Of a stretch of 64,000 bases of DNA, positions 28,859 through 38,496 are shown in pieces (positions within the stretch are counted from its first letter, which is position 1; each line of letters starts with the position of its first letter). Both the position numbers and the translations under genes were made by a program. The notes under the pieces were generated by a model. It did not search any database, was not told the origin of the DNA, and saw only the letters and a list, made by a program, of their open reading frames with translations. The stretch comes from CADEFX01 sp046154585. GTDB taxonomy: Bacteria > Pseudomonadota > Alphaproteobacteria > Rhizobiales > Hyphomicrobiaceae. Where the stretch lies: positions 62,001-126,000 of the forward strand of contig JBJXDX010000090.1 of assembly GCA_046154585.1 (NCBI GenBank), in the 5' to 3' direction.

Positions 28859-29325
28859 GATTGCGAAGCGAGTGCGCTGCCGTGTCGGAGTCGGAAATCC
28901 TTCAGGGGCTGTTCTCGTCCATCAACGCGGTGATGACGCTGTTCTCCATGTTTTTCACGATGGTCTCGGCCTACATCGCAGCGCTGTACTTTTTCCTCAA
29001 TCGGGCGCCGTTTGCCTTGAAGCTTCTCGCGTTCGCGCTCCTGTCGATCGGGCTGGTCTTCCTCGGCGGCTCCGCCGCCACCATCCAGCGCATCCTGGAC
29101 GGCTTGTACGGCGCTTGGGCGAAACTGCCTCAACCGATGTTGAGCATCGACGACCTGCGCAATCCCATCGCTCTGCCGTCGCTGCCCGGATTGTCGCGGG
29201 TTGGCGTATCGATGCAGGAGATCGGCGTTGCCATCGGCTGGATTACGGCACTGAGCGTCTACCTGGCGCTGGGTTACCTGACGTTCCTGCATCGTTGGGC
29301 ATTCTCTCGCGACAGGGAAGGCTGA
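28855..29325 (+). CDS. Membrane protein of unknown function in the PDH cluster
   Basis: This is 156 residues from a GTG overlapping the pdhB stop; another GTG nine codons in (MSESEILQGL) is equally plausible. It has two adjacent hydrophobic segments (VMTLFSMFFTMVSAYIAAL, LKLLAFALLSIGLVFLGGSA) and one near the C-terminus (ITALSVYLALGYLTFL). No known domain is recognised. Coupling to pdhB suggests co-expression; the role is unknown. Confidence 0.6.
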   Translation: MRLRSECAAVSESEILQGLFSSINAVMTLFSMFFTMVSAYIAALYFFLNRAPFALKLLAFALLSIGLVFLGGSAATIQRILDGLYGAWAKLPQPMLSIDDLRNPIALPSLPGLSRVGVSMQEIGVAIGWITALSVYLALGYLTFLHRWAFSRDREG

Positions 29326-29329
29326 TGGC

Positions 29330-29656
29330 ATGGCACGCGTCGTCACCGTACACAGGAAGGAAGGCGGCGGAATCACGGTGCGCTGCGGCAGCGGGGTGGT
29401 CGGCTTCGTTACGCGCCTCGAGGGTGGCGACGAACGCATGAGCGGCCAGTTCGCAGCCGGCCCGGCGCACAAGCAGTATGCACAATTGCTAGCGAACGGA
29501 GATGAGGCCGAAATCGAACGCAGCGGCCTGCATGTCTACTCCTCGATTCACGATATGCGCATCGACAGCAAGGCCTCGCTCGCGGTCGAGGGCGACAAGG
29601 TTCACTTCCGGCCGGCGTCGGCCTTCATCGTGTTGCGCTCCGGCGGGCTGGGATAG
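29330..29656 (+). CDS. Small soluble protein of unknown function
   Basis: This is 108 residues. It reads as a mainly beta-strand soluble protein (ARVVTVHRKEGGGITVRC, HVYSSIHDMRIDSKASLAV). No membrane segment or signal peptide is seen. AGGGAAGG precedes the ATG by about 9 bases. It lies 4 bases after the membrane protein and 2 bases before the GFA-type gene, so the three form one unit between pdhB and aceF. I do not recognise it. Confidence 0.55.
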   Translation: MARVVTVHRKEGGGITVRCGSGVVGFVTRLEGGDERMSGQFAAGPAHKQYAQLLANGDEAEIERSGLHVYSSIHDMRIDSKASLAVEGDKVHFRPASAFIVLRSGGLG

Positions 29657-29658
29657 GC

Positions 29659-30117
29659 ATGGGCAGCAGGGAGATCCGCGCCATGAGCTCGACGCACACG
29701 CTTCGCGGTGAATGCCACTGCGGCGCCATCCAGGCGGCGCTCACCACCAGCAAGCCCGCTGACGCCCTACAAGTGCGCGCCTGCCAGTGCGGCTTCTGCA
29801 CCCGGCACGGCGCCATGACCGTGTCGGACCCCAACGGGCGCGCTACGTTTGTGGTGCGTGAGGGACAACTGCAGGCGTATCAGTTCGCGACCCGCACTGG
29901 AACGAGCCTGATCTGCCAGACGTGCGGCGTGTACGTCGGCGTCATGCTCAAGGACGGCGATGATGTGTGGTCAGTGATGAACGTGCGCGGCCTCGCCGTC
30001 ACGGAATTGCTGGGTCGCGTTGCCGAACCCGTGAGCTACGACAACGAGACGGCCGAGCAGCGTATCACGCGCCGCAAAGCGAAATGGACACCCACCGAAA
30101 TTCGGCTGAGCCGCTGA
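29659..30117 (+). CDS. GFA (CENP-V/GFA) zinc-fold protein
   Basis: This is 152 residues; the frame also has an ATG eight codons in, MSSTHTLRGECHCG, which may be the true start. Zinc ligands are complete: CHCG, CQCGFCTRHG and CQTCG. The C-terminal tail (ITRRKAKWTPTEIRLS) is longer than in simple GFA enzymes. The substrate is unknown. It is the second such protein within 6 kb, but the two differ clearly outside the cysteine motifs. Confidence 0.75.
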   Translation: MGSREIRAMSSTHTLRGECHCGAIQAALTTSKPADALQVRACQCGFCTRHGAMTVSDPNGRATFVVREGQLQAYQFATRTGTSLICQTCGVYVGVMLKDGDDVWSVMNVRGLAVTELLGRVAEPVSYDNETAEQRITRRKAKWTPTEIRLSR

Positions 30118-30144
30118 TAGCGCACAACACGAGCAGGAACGCCA

Positions 30145-31509
30145 ATGCCCACTCCGATTCTGATGCCGGCGCTTTCCCCGACGATGGAGGAGGGCAAGCT
30201 TGCCAAATGGCTCGTCAAAGAAGGCCAGAAAGTGCGCGCCGGCGACATCATCGCCGAGATCGAGACCGACAAGGCGACCATGGAAGTGGAGGCTGTCGAC
30301 GAGGGCACGGTCGGGCGCCTCCTGATCCATGAGGGCACGGACAAGGTGAAGGTCAATACGCCGATCGCGATGCTGCTGGAGGAGGGCGAGAGCGCAAGCG
30401 CGCTGGGCTCGGCGACGACCGCGCCGGCCACCTCGACGACGACATCATCTGCGTCCCAAAAGCCATCAGCGAACACCGCGCCGCCCAAGCCGGCCGTCAC
30501 GGAGGAAACCGTGCCGCGCGGCCAGTCCGCAGCGAGCACGCCTCTACAACCCAACGGCCATGCCGAGGCCCGCATTTTCGCCTCGCCGCTCGCGCGTCGC
30601 ATGGCCAAGGACGGCGGCCTCGATCTGTCGCGGTTGCAGGGCACAGGCCCGCATGGCCGCGTCATCAAGCGCGATGTCGAAGCCGCGCTGAAAGGTGGCG
30701 GCGCCCAGCGCGCGCCGGCGACCCCCGTGCAGAGCACCGCCATCACGACGTCGCCGGCCACTGCCATCCAGGCGATGCCGGACGACAAGGTGCTCGCGCT
30801 CTACGAGACGGGCAGCTACGAGGTCGTGCCGCACGACGGGATGCGCCGGATCATCGCGCAGCGGCTGACGCAGTCCAAGCAGACCATTCCGCATTTCTAC
30901 ATGTCGGTCGACTGCCGGCTCGACATCCTGCTGGCGGCACGCGAGCGCATCAACAAGATCGCGCCCAAGGAAGGTCCGCGCGCCTACAAGCTCTCGGTCA
31001 ACGACTTCGTCATCAAGGCGCTGGCGTTGGCTCTGCAGCAGGTGCCGGCGGCCAACGCTACCTGGACCGAGGCCGGCATGCTGCGGCATCGGCATTCGGA
31101 TGTCGGCGTGGCTGTGGCCGTGGAGGGCGGACTCTTCACGCCGGTCATCCATCACGCCGAGCTGAAGACGCTGGGCGAGATCTCCAACGAGATGAAGGAT
31201 CTGGCGGAGCGGGCCCGCAAGCGCCGGCTCGCCCCCCACGAATATCAGGGCGGCACGACGTCTATTTCCAATCTGGGGATGTACGGCATCAAGGCTTTCG
31301 ACGCCGTTATCAATCCTCCGCACGCTACCATCCTGGCGGTCGGGGCGGGCGAGAAGCGCGCCGTCGTCAACGGCGACCGGGTGGAGGTCGCGACCATCAT
31401 GACGTGCACCTTATCCTGTGATCATCGCGTCGTGGATGGCGCCGTGGGTGCCGATCTGCTGAACGCCTTCCGCGCGCTCGTGGAAGACCCGGTACGGATG
31501 CTCGTGTAG
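30145..31509 (+). CDS. aceF: Pyruvate dehydrogenase E2, dihydrolipoyl acetyltransferase
   Basis: This is 454 residues with one lipoyl domain (K43 in ETDKATMEVE), an Ala/Pro/Thr linker, a peripheral subunit binding domain (FASPLARRMAKDGGLDLS, near 150) and the catalytic domain ending with DHRVVDGAVGADLL. The catalytic His and Asp of DHRVVDG are intact. It forms the PDH core. Upstream by 27 bases lies the GFA-type gene; the gene ends 205 bases before the lipoprotein pair. Confidence 0.97.
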   Translation: MPTPILMPALSPTMEEGKLAKWLVKEGQKVRAGDIIAEIETDKATMEVEAVDEGTVGRLLIHEGTDKVKVNTPIAMLLEEGESASALGSATTAPATSTTTSSASQKPSANTAPPKPAVTEETVPRGQSAASTPLQPNGHAEARIFASPLARRMAKDGGLDLSRLQGTGPHGRVIKRDVEAALKGGGAQRAPATPVQSTAITTSPATAIQAMPDDKVLALYETGSYEVVPHDGMRRIIAQRLTQSKQTIPHFYMSVDCRLDILLAARERINKIAPKEGPRAYKLSVNDFVIKALALALQQVPAANATWTEAGMLRHRHSDVGVAVAVEGGLFTPVIHHAELKTLGEISNEMKDLAERARKRRLAPHEYQGGTTSISNLGMYGIKAFDAVINPPHATILAVGAGEKRAVVNGDRVEVATIMTCTLSCDHRVVDGAVGADLLNAFRALVEDPVRMLV

Positions 31510-31714
31510 CGAAAGCGCGCAGCCAATAGGGGAATGCGAGCGGCAACCGTGGCCGGATTGCCACGCTCAAGTCTTTTCCTATGCCACCGGCTGGTGTTTG
31601 GTCATAGGCAGTGCACAGAATGGTTGCAGGACTTGCCGCGAACACGGCGGAAACATAGAAGCGATTCCTGAGAGTTTGATTCCGAGTCGCGATCATCCAG
31701 GGGGTCTTAAGCCT

Positions 31715-32155
31715 ATGGCGTCATTCATTCATGCGACTTCGCTCGCAGTCACCACTTCGCTCGCCCTACTGCTGGGCGGGTGTGCCAACGACGGGTCCAG
31801 CACGTTCGGCAGCACTATGTTCGGCGCCACCACCACGGCGTCCATTCCCGAAAAGCCAAGGACGGACCCCGCCTGTTTCTCGCTCACCTCGCAGATCGAC
31901 GCGCTGAAGAAAGAGGGTATCGCCGAGAAGGTCGAGAAGGCCGCGGCCAAGAAATACAAGATGACGGCAGGGGATCTGACCAAGGCCGCGCAGCTCAATC
32001 GCAGCAACGCCGAGTTCCAGGCCAAGTGCTCGACGCTGACGACCGCGATGGCATCGCCGGCGGCGACCGATGCGGGAACCGCGCAGGTCGTCACCACACC
32101 GCGCGTTCAGGCGGCAGTGTCGGGCTCGGAGCCTGTAACCTCCGGCGGACAATAG
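31715..32155 (+). CDS. Small lipoprotein with C-x50-C module
   Basis: This is 146 residues from MASFIHATSLAVTT. Signal ends LLLGG before Cys23, a lipobox-like site (Gly at -2 is acceptable but not ideal). A Ser/Thr linker follows, then a helical module from Cys54 to Cys105 with G68 and K72-V73-E74. The next gene carries a module of identical spacing, so they are likely paralogues. No known domain is recognised. The C-terminus is Ala/Thr/Val-rich. Confidence 0.6.
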   Translation: MASFIHATSLAVTTSLALLLGGCANDGSSTFGSTMFGATTTASIPEKPRTDPACFSLTSQIDALKKEGIAEKVEKAAAKKYKMTAGDLTKAAQLNRSNAEFQAKCSTLTTAMASPAATDAGTAQVVTTPRVQAAVSGSEPVTSGGQ

Positions 32156-32266
32156 CCATTGCAGCCAAGGGTGGCGGGAGCGCCAGCTTTTGCTCGCGCT
32201 GACTGCGGCAGTTGAGGCACACGGATGCGGCTTTGCACCCTTGTGAATTGAATTGTCATCTGCTGT

Positions 32267-32608
32267 ATGGTCTACCGCAATGAACGGACGCTCCAACGGG
32301 CGGGAGATTGGTCATTGGTTAGATTGCGAGCAAATTTAAATGCGCTAGCCGCCCTTGCCGCGGCGGCTGCACTGGCAGGTTGTGCGGCGCAGAGCGCGCC
32401 GTACGGAGACCCGGGCGCCCGCGCCCTGCCGGCCGGCCAAACGTGTCAGTCGGTCCGGGCGGAGCTGAACAAGATGGATGCACGCGGCGTCCCGTCGAAA
32501 GTCGAGGCCTCGACCCGCGGTCAGAAGCTCAACCCACAGGCGCAGGCCGATGTGGACAGGTACAATCAGATGCTGAACTACTATCTCGGGGCCCGCTGCC
32601 ACGTGTGA
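32267..32608 (+). CDS. Small lipoprotein, paralogue of its upstream neighbour
   Basis: This is up to 113 residues. The most likely mature start is a TTG at 32315 (LVRLRANLNALAALAAAAAL), giving signal, LAGC lipobox at Cys39 of the longer frame, then a module from Cys60 to Cys111, with G74 and K78-V79-E80. Spacing between the cysteines and the GxxxKVE positions are the same as in the gene before it. Function is unknown. Short Ala-rich signal and low homology elsewhere. Confidence 0.55.
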   Translation: MVYRNERTLQRAGDWSLVRLRANLNALAALAAAAALAGCAAQSAPYGDPGARALPAGQTCQSVRAELNKMDARGVPSKVEASTRGQKLNPQAQADVDRYNQMLNYYLGARCHV

Positions 32609-32721
32609 CACGCCTCTTGGCGGTGCAGCACCGATCCGCTTGAATGAAACGCCCTGGCCGGCTGGCCGGGGCGTTCGTATATGTCCGCCGTCATCACCAG
32701 GGTTCGAGGTTCGTGATCAAC

Positions 32722-34182
<1,461 letters not shown>

Positions 34183-34187
34183 GGCAG

Positions 34188-34222
34188 GGCAGCGCTTTTG
34201 CTGCACATGCAAAGCGCCTGCC
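34188..34222 (+). terminator. Hairpin after lpd
   Basis: GGCAGCGCTTTTGC pairs with GCAAAGCGCCTGCC around a 7-base loop, 5 bases after the lpd stop. One base is unpaired on each side. No T-run follows, so it is a probable 3' end structure rather than a textbook terminator. Confidence 0.5.
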
Positions 34223-34336
34223 TCGACGCCGTCAAGCGACTCTGACACGTTCGCGGCCAGTTGGTTGCCGGCGTTCGCGTCCGGCTGGACCGGATGAGGC
34301 TGGCGGCCGTTAGCCCGGCAGAAGGATGGACATGCC

Positions 34337-34588
34337 ATGGACGCCACAGCCATTATCATCATGCTCGTCGTCGGAGCCATCGCAGGTTGGCTCGCTAGTA
34401 TCGTTGTCGGCGGTCCTTGGGGACTGCTCGGATACATCGTTGCCGGCCTGATCGGCGGCGTGGTCGGCGGGTGGCTGCTCAACGCGCTCAAGGTCAATAT
34501 CAACCTCGGCAACCCCATCGTTAATCACATCGTGACAGCCGCGATCGGCGCCATCGTCGTCATTCTGATCGCTCGACTTATCAGCTGA
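34337..34588 (+). CDS. GlsB/YeaQ/YmgE family stress-related membrane protein
   Basis: This is 83 residues with three closely spaced Gly-rich membrane segments (IIMLVVGAIAGWLASIVVG, LLGYIVAGLIGGVVGGWLL, VTAAIGAIVVILIARL). This is the transglycosylase-associated/YeaQ pattern; despite the name no enzymatic role is known, and members respond to stress. A single gene between lpd and lipA, flanked by hairpins on both sides, so it is probably expressed on its own. Confidence 0.85.
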   Translation: MDATAIIIMLVVGAIAGWLASIVVGGPWGLLGYIVAGLIGGVVGGWLLNALKVNINLGNPIVNHIVTAAIGAIVVILIARLIS

Positions 34589-34614
34589 CCTGACATCGGT
34601 TTCGGGAGGGGCTG

Positions 34615-34657
34615 CAACGCCGTGCCGGCATAGCTGGCGGGGCGTTGTTCTTGTTTT
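34615..34657 (+). terminator. Intrinsic terminator before lipA
   Basis: CAACGCC pairs with GGCGTTG, enclosing GCCGGC-ATA-GCTGGC, and the stem is followed by TTCTTGTTTT. A good rho-independent terminator 27 bases after the YeaQ-type gene. Confidence 0.8.
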
Positions 34658-34688
34658 GGCGCGCGCCGCGATCACCTATAGTGGAGCC

Positions 34689-35627
34689 ATGGTCACCGTC
34701 GTCGACAATCGCGTCCGCCATCCCGAGAAGGTCCACCGGCCGGACACGCCGCTGCTGCGCAAACCCGACTGGATCCGGGTCAAGGCGCCCGTTTCCAAGG
34801 GCTATGCGGAAACCCGCGACATCGTGCGGGCGCACGGCCTGCACACCGTCTGCGAGGAGGCGGGGTGCCCCAACATTGGCGAGTGCTGGACCAAGCGTCA
34901 CGCCACCATGATGATCATGGGCGACACGTGCACGCGCGCCTGCGCCTTCTGCAACGTGCGCACCGGCATGCCGAACCCTCTGGATCCGGCGGAACCGCAG
35001 AACGTCGCCGAGGCCGTGGCGAAGCTCGGCTTGGAGCATGTGGTCATCACGTCAGTCGATCGGGACGACCTGCCGGATGGTGGGGGCGAGCATTTTGCCC
35101 AGGTCATCCGCGCCATCCGTGCCAAGACGCCGGTAACGACGATCGAGGTGCTCACGCCCGATTTCCTGCGCAAGGAGGGAGCGCTCGAGACGGTCGTCAC
35201 GGCGAAGCCCGATGTCTTCAACCACAACCTCGAGACGGTGCCCGGCCTGTACCTCAAGATCCGACCTGGTGCGCGCTACTTCCACTCGCTGCGGCTGCTG
35301 CAGCGGGTCAAGGAAATCGATCCGCAGATGTTTACGAAGTCTGGTATCATGGTGGGGCTCGGCGAAGAGCGCGAGCAGGTCCTGCAACTGATGGACGACC
35401 TGCGCTCGGCCGACGTCGAATTCCTCACGATCGGCCAGTATCTGCAACCGACGCGCAAGCACGCCGAGGTGAAGCGCTTCGTCACGCCGGAGGAATTCAC
35501 GGCCTACGAGCGGACGGCATTCGCCAAGGGCTTTCTCATGGTCGCGGCCAGTCCCCTGACGCGGTCTAGCTACCACGCCGGGGACGATTTCTCCCGTCTG
35601 CGCGTCGCACGGGAGGCGCAAGGCTGA
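34689..35627 (+). CDS. lipA: Lipoyl synthase
   Basis: This is 312 residues from MVTVVDNRVRHPEK; an ATG 33 bases upstream is less likely. The auxiliary cluster cysteines C55, C60 and C66 (CEEAGCPNIGEC) and the radical-SAM cysteines C81, C85 and C88 (CTRACAFC) are all present, as is the conserved LTRSSYHAG C-terminus. It inserts sulfur at C6 and C8 of octanoyl groups on the lipoyl domains. Its place near the PDH genes that need it is functional. Confidence 0.97.
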   Translation: MVTVVDNRVRHPEKVHRPDTPLLRKPDWIRVKAPVSKGYAETRDIVRAHGLHTVCEEAGCPNIGECWTKRHATMMIMGDTCTRACAFCNVRTGMPNPLDPAEPQNVAEAVAKLGLEHVVITSVDRDDLPDGGGEHFAQVIRAIRAKTPVTTIEVLTPDFLRKEGALETVVTAKPDVFNHNLETVPGLYLKIRPGARYFHSLRLLQRVKEIDPQMFTKSGIMVGLGEEREQVLQLMDDLRSADVEFLTIGQYLQPTRKHAEVKRFVTPEEFTAYERTAFAKGFLMVAASPLTRSSYHAGDDFSRLRVAREAQG

Positions 35628-35686
35628 ACCGTCCAGCGACCGCGAGGCGCAGGCCTTTCTCGACGCAGTTGCTGTAGCCTAGCGGT

Positions 35687-36160
35687 ATGCCGACCTTTCG
35701 TACCAGACGATCCGTTCCCTTCACGCCGCGGCAGATGTTCGACCTCGTCGCCGACGTCGAGCGCTATCCCGAATTCGTGCCGCTGTGCGAGGGCCTGCGC
35801 GTCAAGGAGCGCTCGCGCGTGTCCGGCCACGAAGTGCTGCTGGCCGAAATGGATGTCGGCTATGGCGCGCTGCGCGAGACATTCGGCAGCAAGGTCACGC
35901 TTGATGCCGAGACGCCGTGCGTGATGGTCGAATATTTGGACGGCCCGTTCCAGTACCTGGACAATCGCTGGGTCTTCGAGCCGTCACCGGACGGTTGCGA
36001 TGTCGATTTCTACATCTCCTATGAGCTCAAATCGCTCATGCTGCAGCTCATGGTCGGTGCAGTGTTCGAGCGGGCGTTCCGGCGCTTCTCGGAGGCGTTT
36101 GAGCGGCGCGCTCAGCAGATTTACGGCGCACCGCGTTCCGGGGCGCTGACGTCAGCCTGA
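35687..36160 (+). CDS. COQ10/RatA-type START-domain protein
   Basis: This is 157 residues. TPRQMFDLVADVERYPEFVP and LCEGLRVKER are the hallmark of the COQ10/RatA family of the START superfamily, with the usual FRYLDNRW-like core (FQYLDNRWVFEP) and C-terminal amphipathic helix. Homologues bind ubiquinone or its intermediates; RatA was once assigned as a toxin. The role here is likely ubiquinone delivery or synthesis. It lies 59 bases after lipA and converges with pncC. Confidence 0.85.
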   Translation: MPTFRTRRSVPFTPRQMFDLVADVERYPEFVPLCEGLRVKERSRVSGHEVLLAEMDVGYGALRETFGSKVTLDAETPCVMVEYLDGPFQYLDNRWVFEPSPDGCDVDFYISYELKSLMLQLMVGAVFERAFRRFSEAFERRAQQIYGAPRSGALTSA

Positions 36161-36167
36161 GGATTCC

Positions 36168-36668
36168 TCAGGGTGGAACGCCCAGCACCTGGTGCACCAG
36201 TTTCAGGGCAGCCGCGACTGACCTGAGGCGGACCTCGGCTCGTCCGACATTTCCGAAGCGGCATTCGAGATGGATGGGAGGCGCACCTTTCCGGGCGGAC
36301 GCAATATGGACGAGGCCAACGGGCTTTGCAGCACAGCCGCCGCCTGGACCAGCGACACCGGTGACAGCTACCGAAACGTCGGCCAGCGAATACGCAATGG
36401 CTCCCGTCGCCATGGCAAGAGAGACTTCGCGGCTGATTGCACCGTGCGCGGCAATAAGCCGGGCATCGACGCCGATCATCTGGGATTTGGCTGCGTTGGA
36501 ATAGGTGATGAACCCGCGCTCGACAACGTCGGACGATTCCGGGATTTCCGTCAGCAGTGCTAAGATTAGACCGCCGGTACAACTCTCCGCGGCCACGAAC
36601 TTCAGTCGGCGGCTGCGTAAGGCATCCAGCAGCGTTGAAGCGTCAGCCTTCAGGGGTTCGGGGAACAT
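36168..36668 (-). CDS. pncC: CinA C-terminal domain protein, nicotinamide-nucleotide amidohydrolase (PncC)
   Basis: This is 166 residues. The ESCTGG motif (AAESCTGGLILALL) with the SNAAKSQMIGVD and AVTGVAGPGGGCAAKPVG blocks is typical of PncC, which converts NMN to nicotinate mononucleotide and ammonia. The N-terminal MoaB-like part of full CinA is missing, which is usual for the stand-alone form. Its 3' end lies 7 bases from the COQ10-like gene stop. Confidence 0.92.
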   Translation of the reverse strand: MFPEPLKADASTLLDALRSRRLKFVAAESCTGGLILALLTEIPESSDVVERGFITYSNAAKSQMIGVDARLIAAHGAISREVSLAMATGAIAYSLADVSVAVTGVAGPGGGCAAKPVGLVHIASARKGAPPIHLECRFGNVGRAEVRLRSVAAALKLVHQVLGVPP

Positions 36669-36752
36669 ATCGCCTCAAACTTCGCGATTGAATCCGCATA
36701 ACAACGGATAAGCACGAAGAAGGCTAGTCAGCATCCCGGAAGATGACAACTC

Positions 36753-37232
36753 TCAGGCGACGGCAAGACGCTCAGCGTGCTGCACGAGATCGTCGAGCGT
36801 CGCACGGCTGTCCCGGCCCATGACCTCGGTCGCGCGCTTCTGTGCCGCCTGCCAGACGGGATAGGCCTCTTTGATCACTAGCTGGCCCTTGGAGGTCAGA
36901 TGCAGTCCGCGTCCGCGGCGACCAGCGGGCGGGTCCATGTTGATATGGCCAAGCGCCAGCAATCGCTTCAAATTGCGGGACAATGTCGATTTCTCGATGT
37001 CCAGCGTGAAGCCGATTTCGGCAGCAGTAATGCCATCCTGCTGGGCCAGCTGCGTCAGCAGCGTGAACTGGCTGGCGGTGATGCCGTGCGATCGCAGCGC
37101 ATCGTCATACACTCGTGTCACGATGCGGCTCAACTGTCGCACACGCGTTGCGATGCATGATTCAGACGTGAGCGACGCGATGCTGGCTAGGTCGGCCGGT
37201 GTTCCCGGACCCGTCGGCGTCATAATGTTCAT
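36753..37232 (-). CDS. MarR family transcriptional regulator
   Basis: This is 159 residues. Winged-helix core SQFTLLTQLAQQDGITAAEI then LDIEKSTLSRNLKRLLALGH and the wing GRRGRGLHLTSKGQ are characteristic. It probably binds a palindromic operator in the gap to its divergent neighbour and responds to a small ligand. A MarR regulator divergent from one enzyme gene usually controls that enzyme, though this is inference. Confidence 0.85.
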   Translation of the reverse strand: MNIMTPTGPGTPADLASIASLTSESCIATRVRQLSRIVTRVYDDALRSHGITASQFTLLTQLAQQDGITAAEIGFTLDIEKSTLSRNLKRLLALGHINMDPPAGRRGRGLHLTSKGQLVIKEAYPVWQAAQKRATEVMGRDSRATLDDLVQHAERLAVA

Positions 37233-37350
37233 AGGCTTTCCGTCCCCGTCTCATCCGAGGTCATGCAGAAAAAACATGCTACGATTCGGGCCGGCCAGAC
37301 AATGACGGATCGGCCACGCTGCCGGTCCAACGCAACTTTAGGGAGAAACG
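37233..37350. promoter_or_regulatory. Divergent promoter region between marR-type gene and mandelate-racemase-type gene
   Basis: A 118-base gap serves both genes. CATGC occurs twice, 13 bases apart, around an A-run (37262-37279), a possible operator. Just before the enzyme ATG there is TAGGGAGAAACG, giving a good ribosome-binding site. No firm -35/-10 pair is assigned. Confidence 0.35.
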
Positions 37351-38496
37351 ATGAAGATTGAGGAGGTGCGCACGCACGTGCTGGAGGCACCCCTGTCGGA
37401 GCCGTTTGCGTGGTCATTCAATAGAACGGCCGTGCGCAGCACGTGCATCGTCGAAATCGTAGCGCAAGATGCCACGACGGGATGGGGCGAATGCTTCGGT
37501 CCCGCGGCGCTCAACGCGGCAATCGTGGCGGCCTACCGCCCCTATCTCATCGGCCAGGATGCGCTGGCGACCGAGCGCATCTGGCAGACCCTCTACAACT
37601 CGTTCCGCGATCAGGGCCAGAAGGGCCTTGCCATTACCGCCTTGTCCGGGGTGGACATCGCGTTATGGGACCTCAAGGGACAGCATTTCGGCGCGCCGGT
37701 GCATCAGCTCATGGGCGGCCCGCTGCGGCGCGAGGTCAGGGCCTACGCCACGGGAACGTACCGACGCGAGAGCGGCGATCCTCTCGACTATGTCTGCCGC
37801 GAGGTCGCGGGATACGTGCGTGAAGGCTTCTCCGCCGTGAAGCTCAAGATCGGCTTCGATGTGGTTGAGGATGTCCGCCTGATCGAAGCGGTGCGCGAAA
37901 CCATCGGGCCGAACATCGGCCTTATGCTCGACGCCAACCACGGCTACGACGTTGTCGAGGCCATCGCGCTGGGCCGGCGCGTCGCGCACCTCGACATCGG
38001 CTGGTTCGAGGAGCCGGTCGTGCCGGAGGAGCTGACTTCCTACGCGGAGGTACGGCGGGGGCAGCCGATCGCGGTTGCGGGCGGCGAATGCGAGTTCACC
38101 CGCTGGGGGTTTCGCGACATCCTGACCCGCCGAGCCATGGACATCCTGCAGCCCGACACGTGTGCGGCCGGCGGCCTGTCCGAATGCAAGAAGATCTCGG
38201 ATATGGCGACCGCCTTCGGCGTGCGCTACATCCCGCACGTGTGGGGAACCGGCATCGGGCTGGCGGCGGCGCTGCAGCTCCTGGCCGTCATTCCGCACAC
38301 GCCGCCGCGCCATACGCCGCGCGAGCCGCTGCTGGAATTCGACCGCTCCGAGCATCCGTTCCGGCAGGCGGTGCTGCAGGGCGAACTCGAGCATGCGGGC
38401 GGAGTCGTGCGCATCCCGGACGGGCCGGGTCTCGGCATCAAGGTCGACCGCGCCGCGATCGAGCGGTTCAAGGCGCACCCGAAGACGGCAGGATAA
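37351..38496 (+). CDS. Mandelate racemase/muconate lactonizing enzyme family protein
   Basis: This is 381 residues. It has the enolase-superfamily barrel with K164-x-K166 (VKLKIG), metal ligands D194 (LDANHGY), E220 (FEEP) and E246 (GGECEF), then D269 (QPDTCAAGG) and H296 (PHVWGTG). Both general bases, Lys and the Asp-His pair, are present, as in the mandelate racemase subgroup. It may be a racemase, dehydratase or related sugar-acid enzyme; the substrate cannot be told. Its 3' end overlaps ispDF by 29 bases. Confidence 0.85.
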   Translation: MKIEEVRTHVLEAPLSEPFAWSFNRTAVRSTCIVEIVAQDATTGWGECFGPAALNAAIVAAYRPYLIGQDALATERIWQTLYNSFRDQGQKGLAITALSGVDIALWDLKGQHFGAPVHQLMGGPLRREVRAYATGTYRRESGDPLDYVCREVAGYVREGFSAVKLKIGFDVVEDVRLIEAVRETIGPNIGLMLDANHGYDVVEAIALGRRVAHLDIGWFEEPVVPEELTSYAEVRRGQPIAVAGGECEFTRWGFRDILTRRAMDILQPDTCAAGGLSECKKISDMATAFGVRYIPHVWGTGIGLAAALQLLAVIPHTPPRHTPREPLLEFDRSEHPFRQAVLQGELEHAGGVVRIPDGPGLGIKVDRAAIERFKAHPKTAG

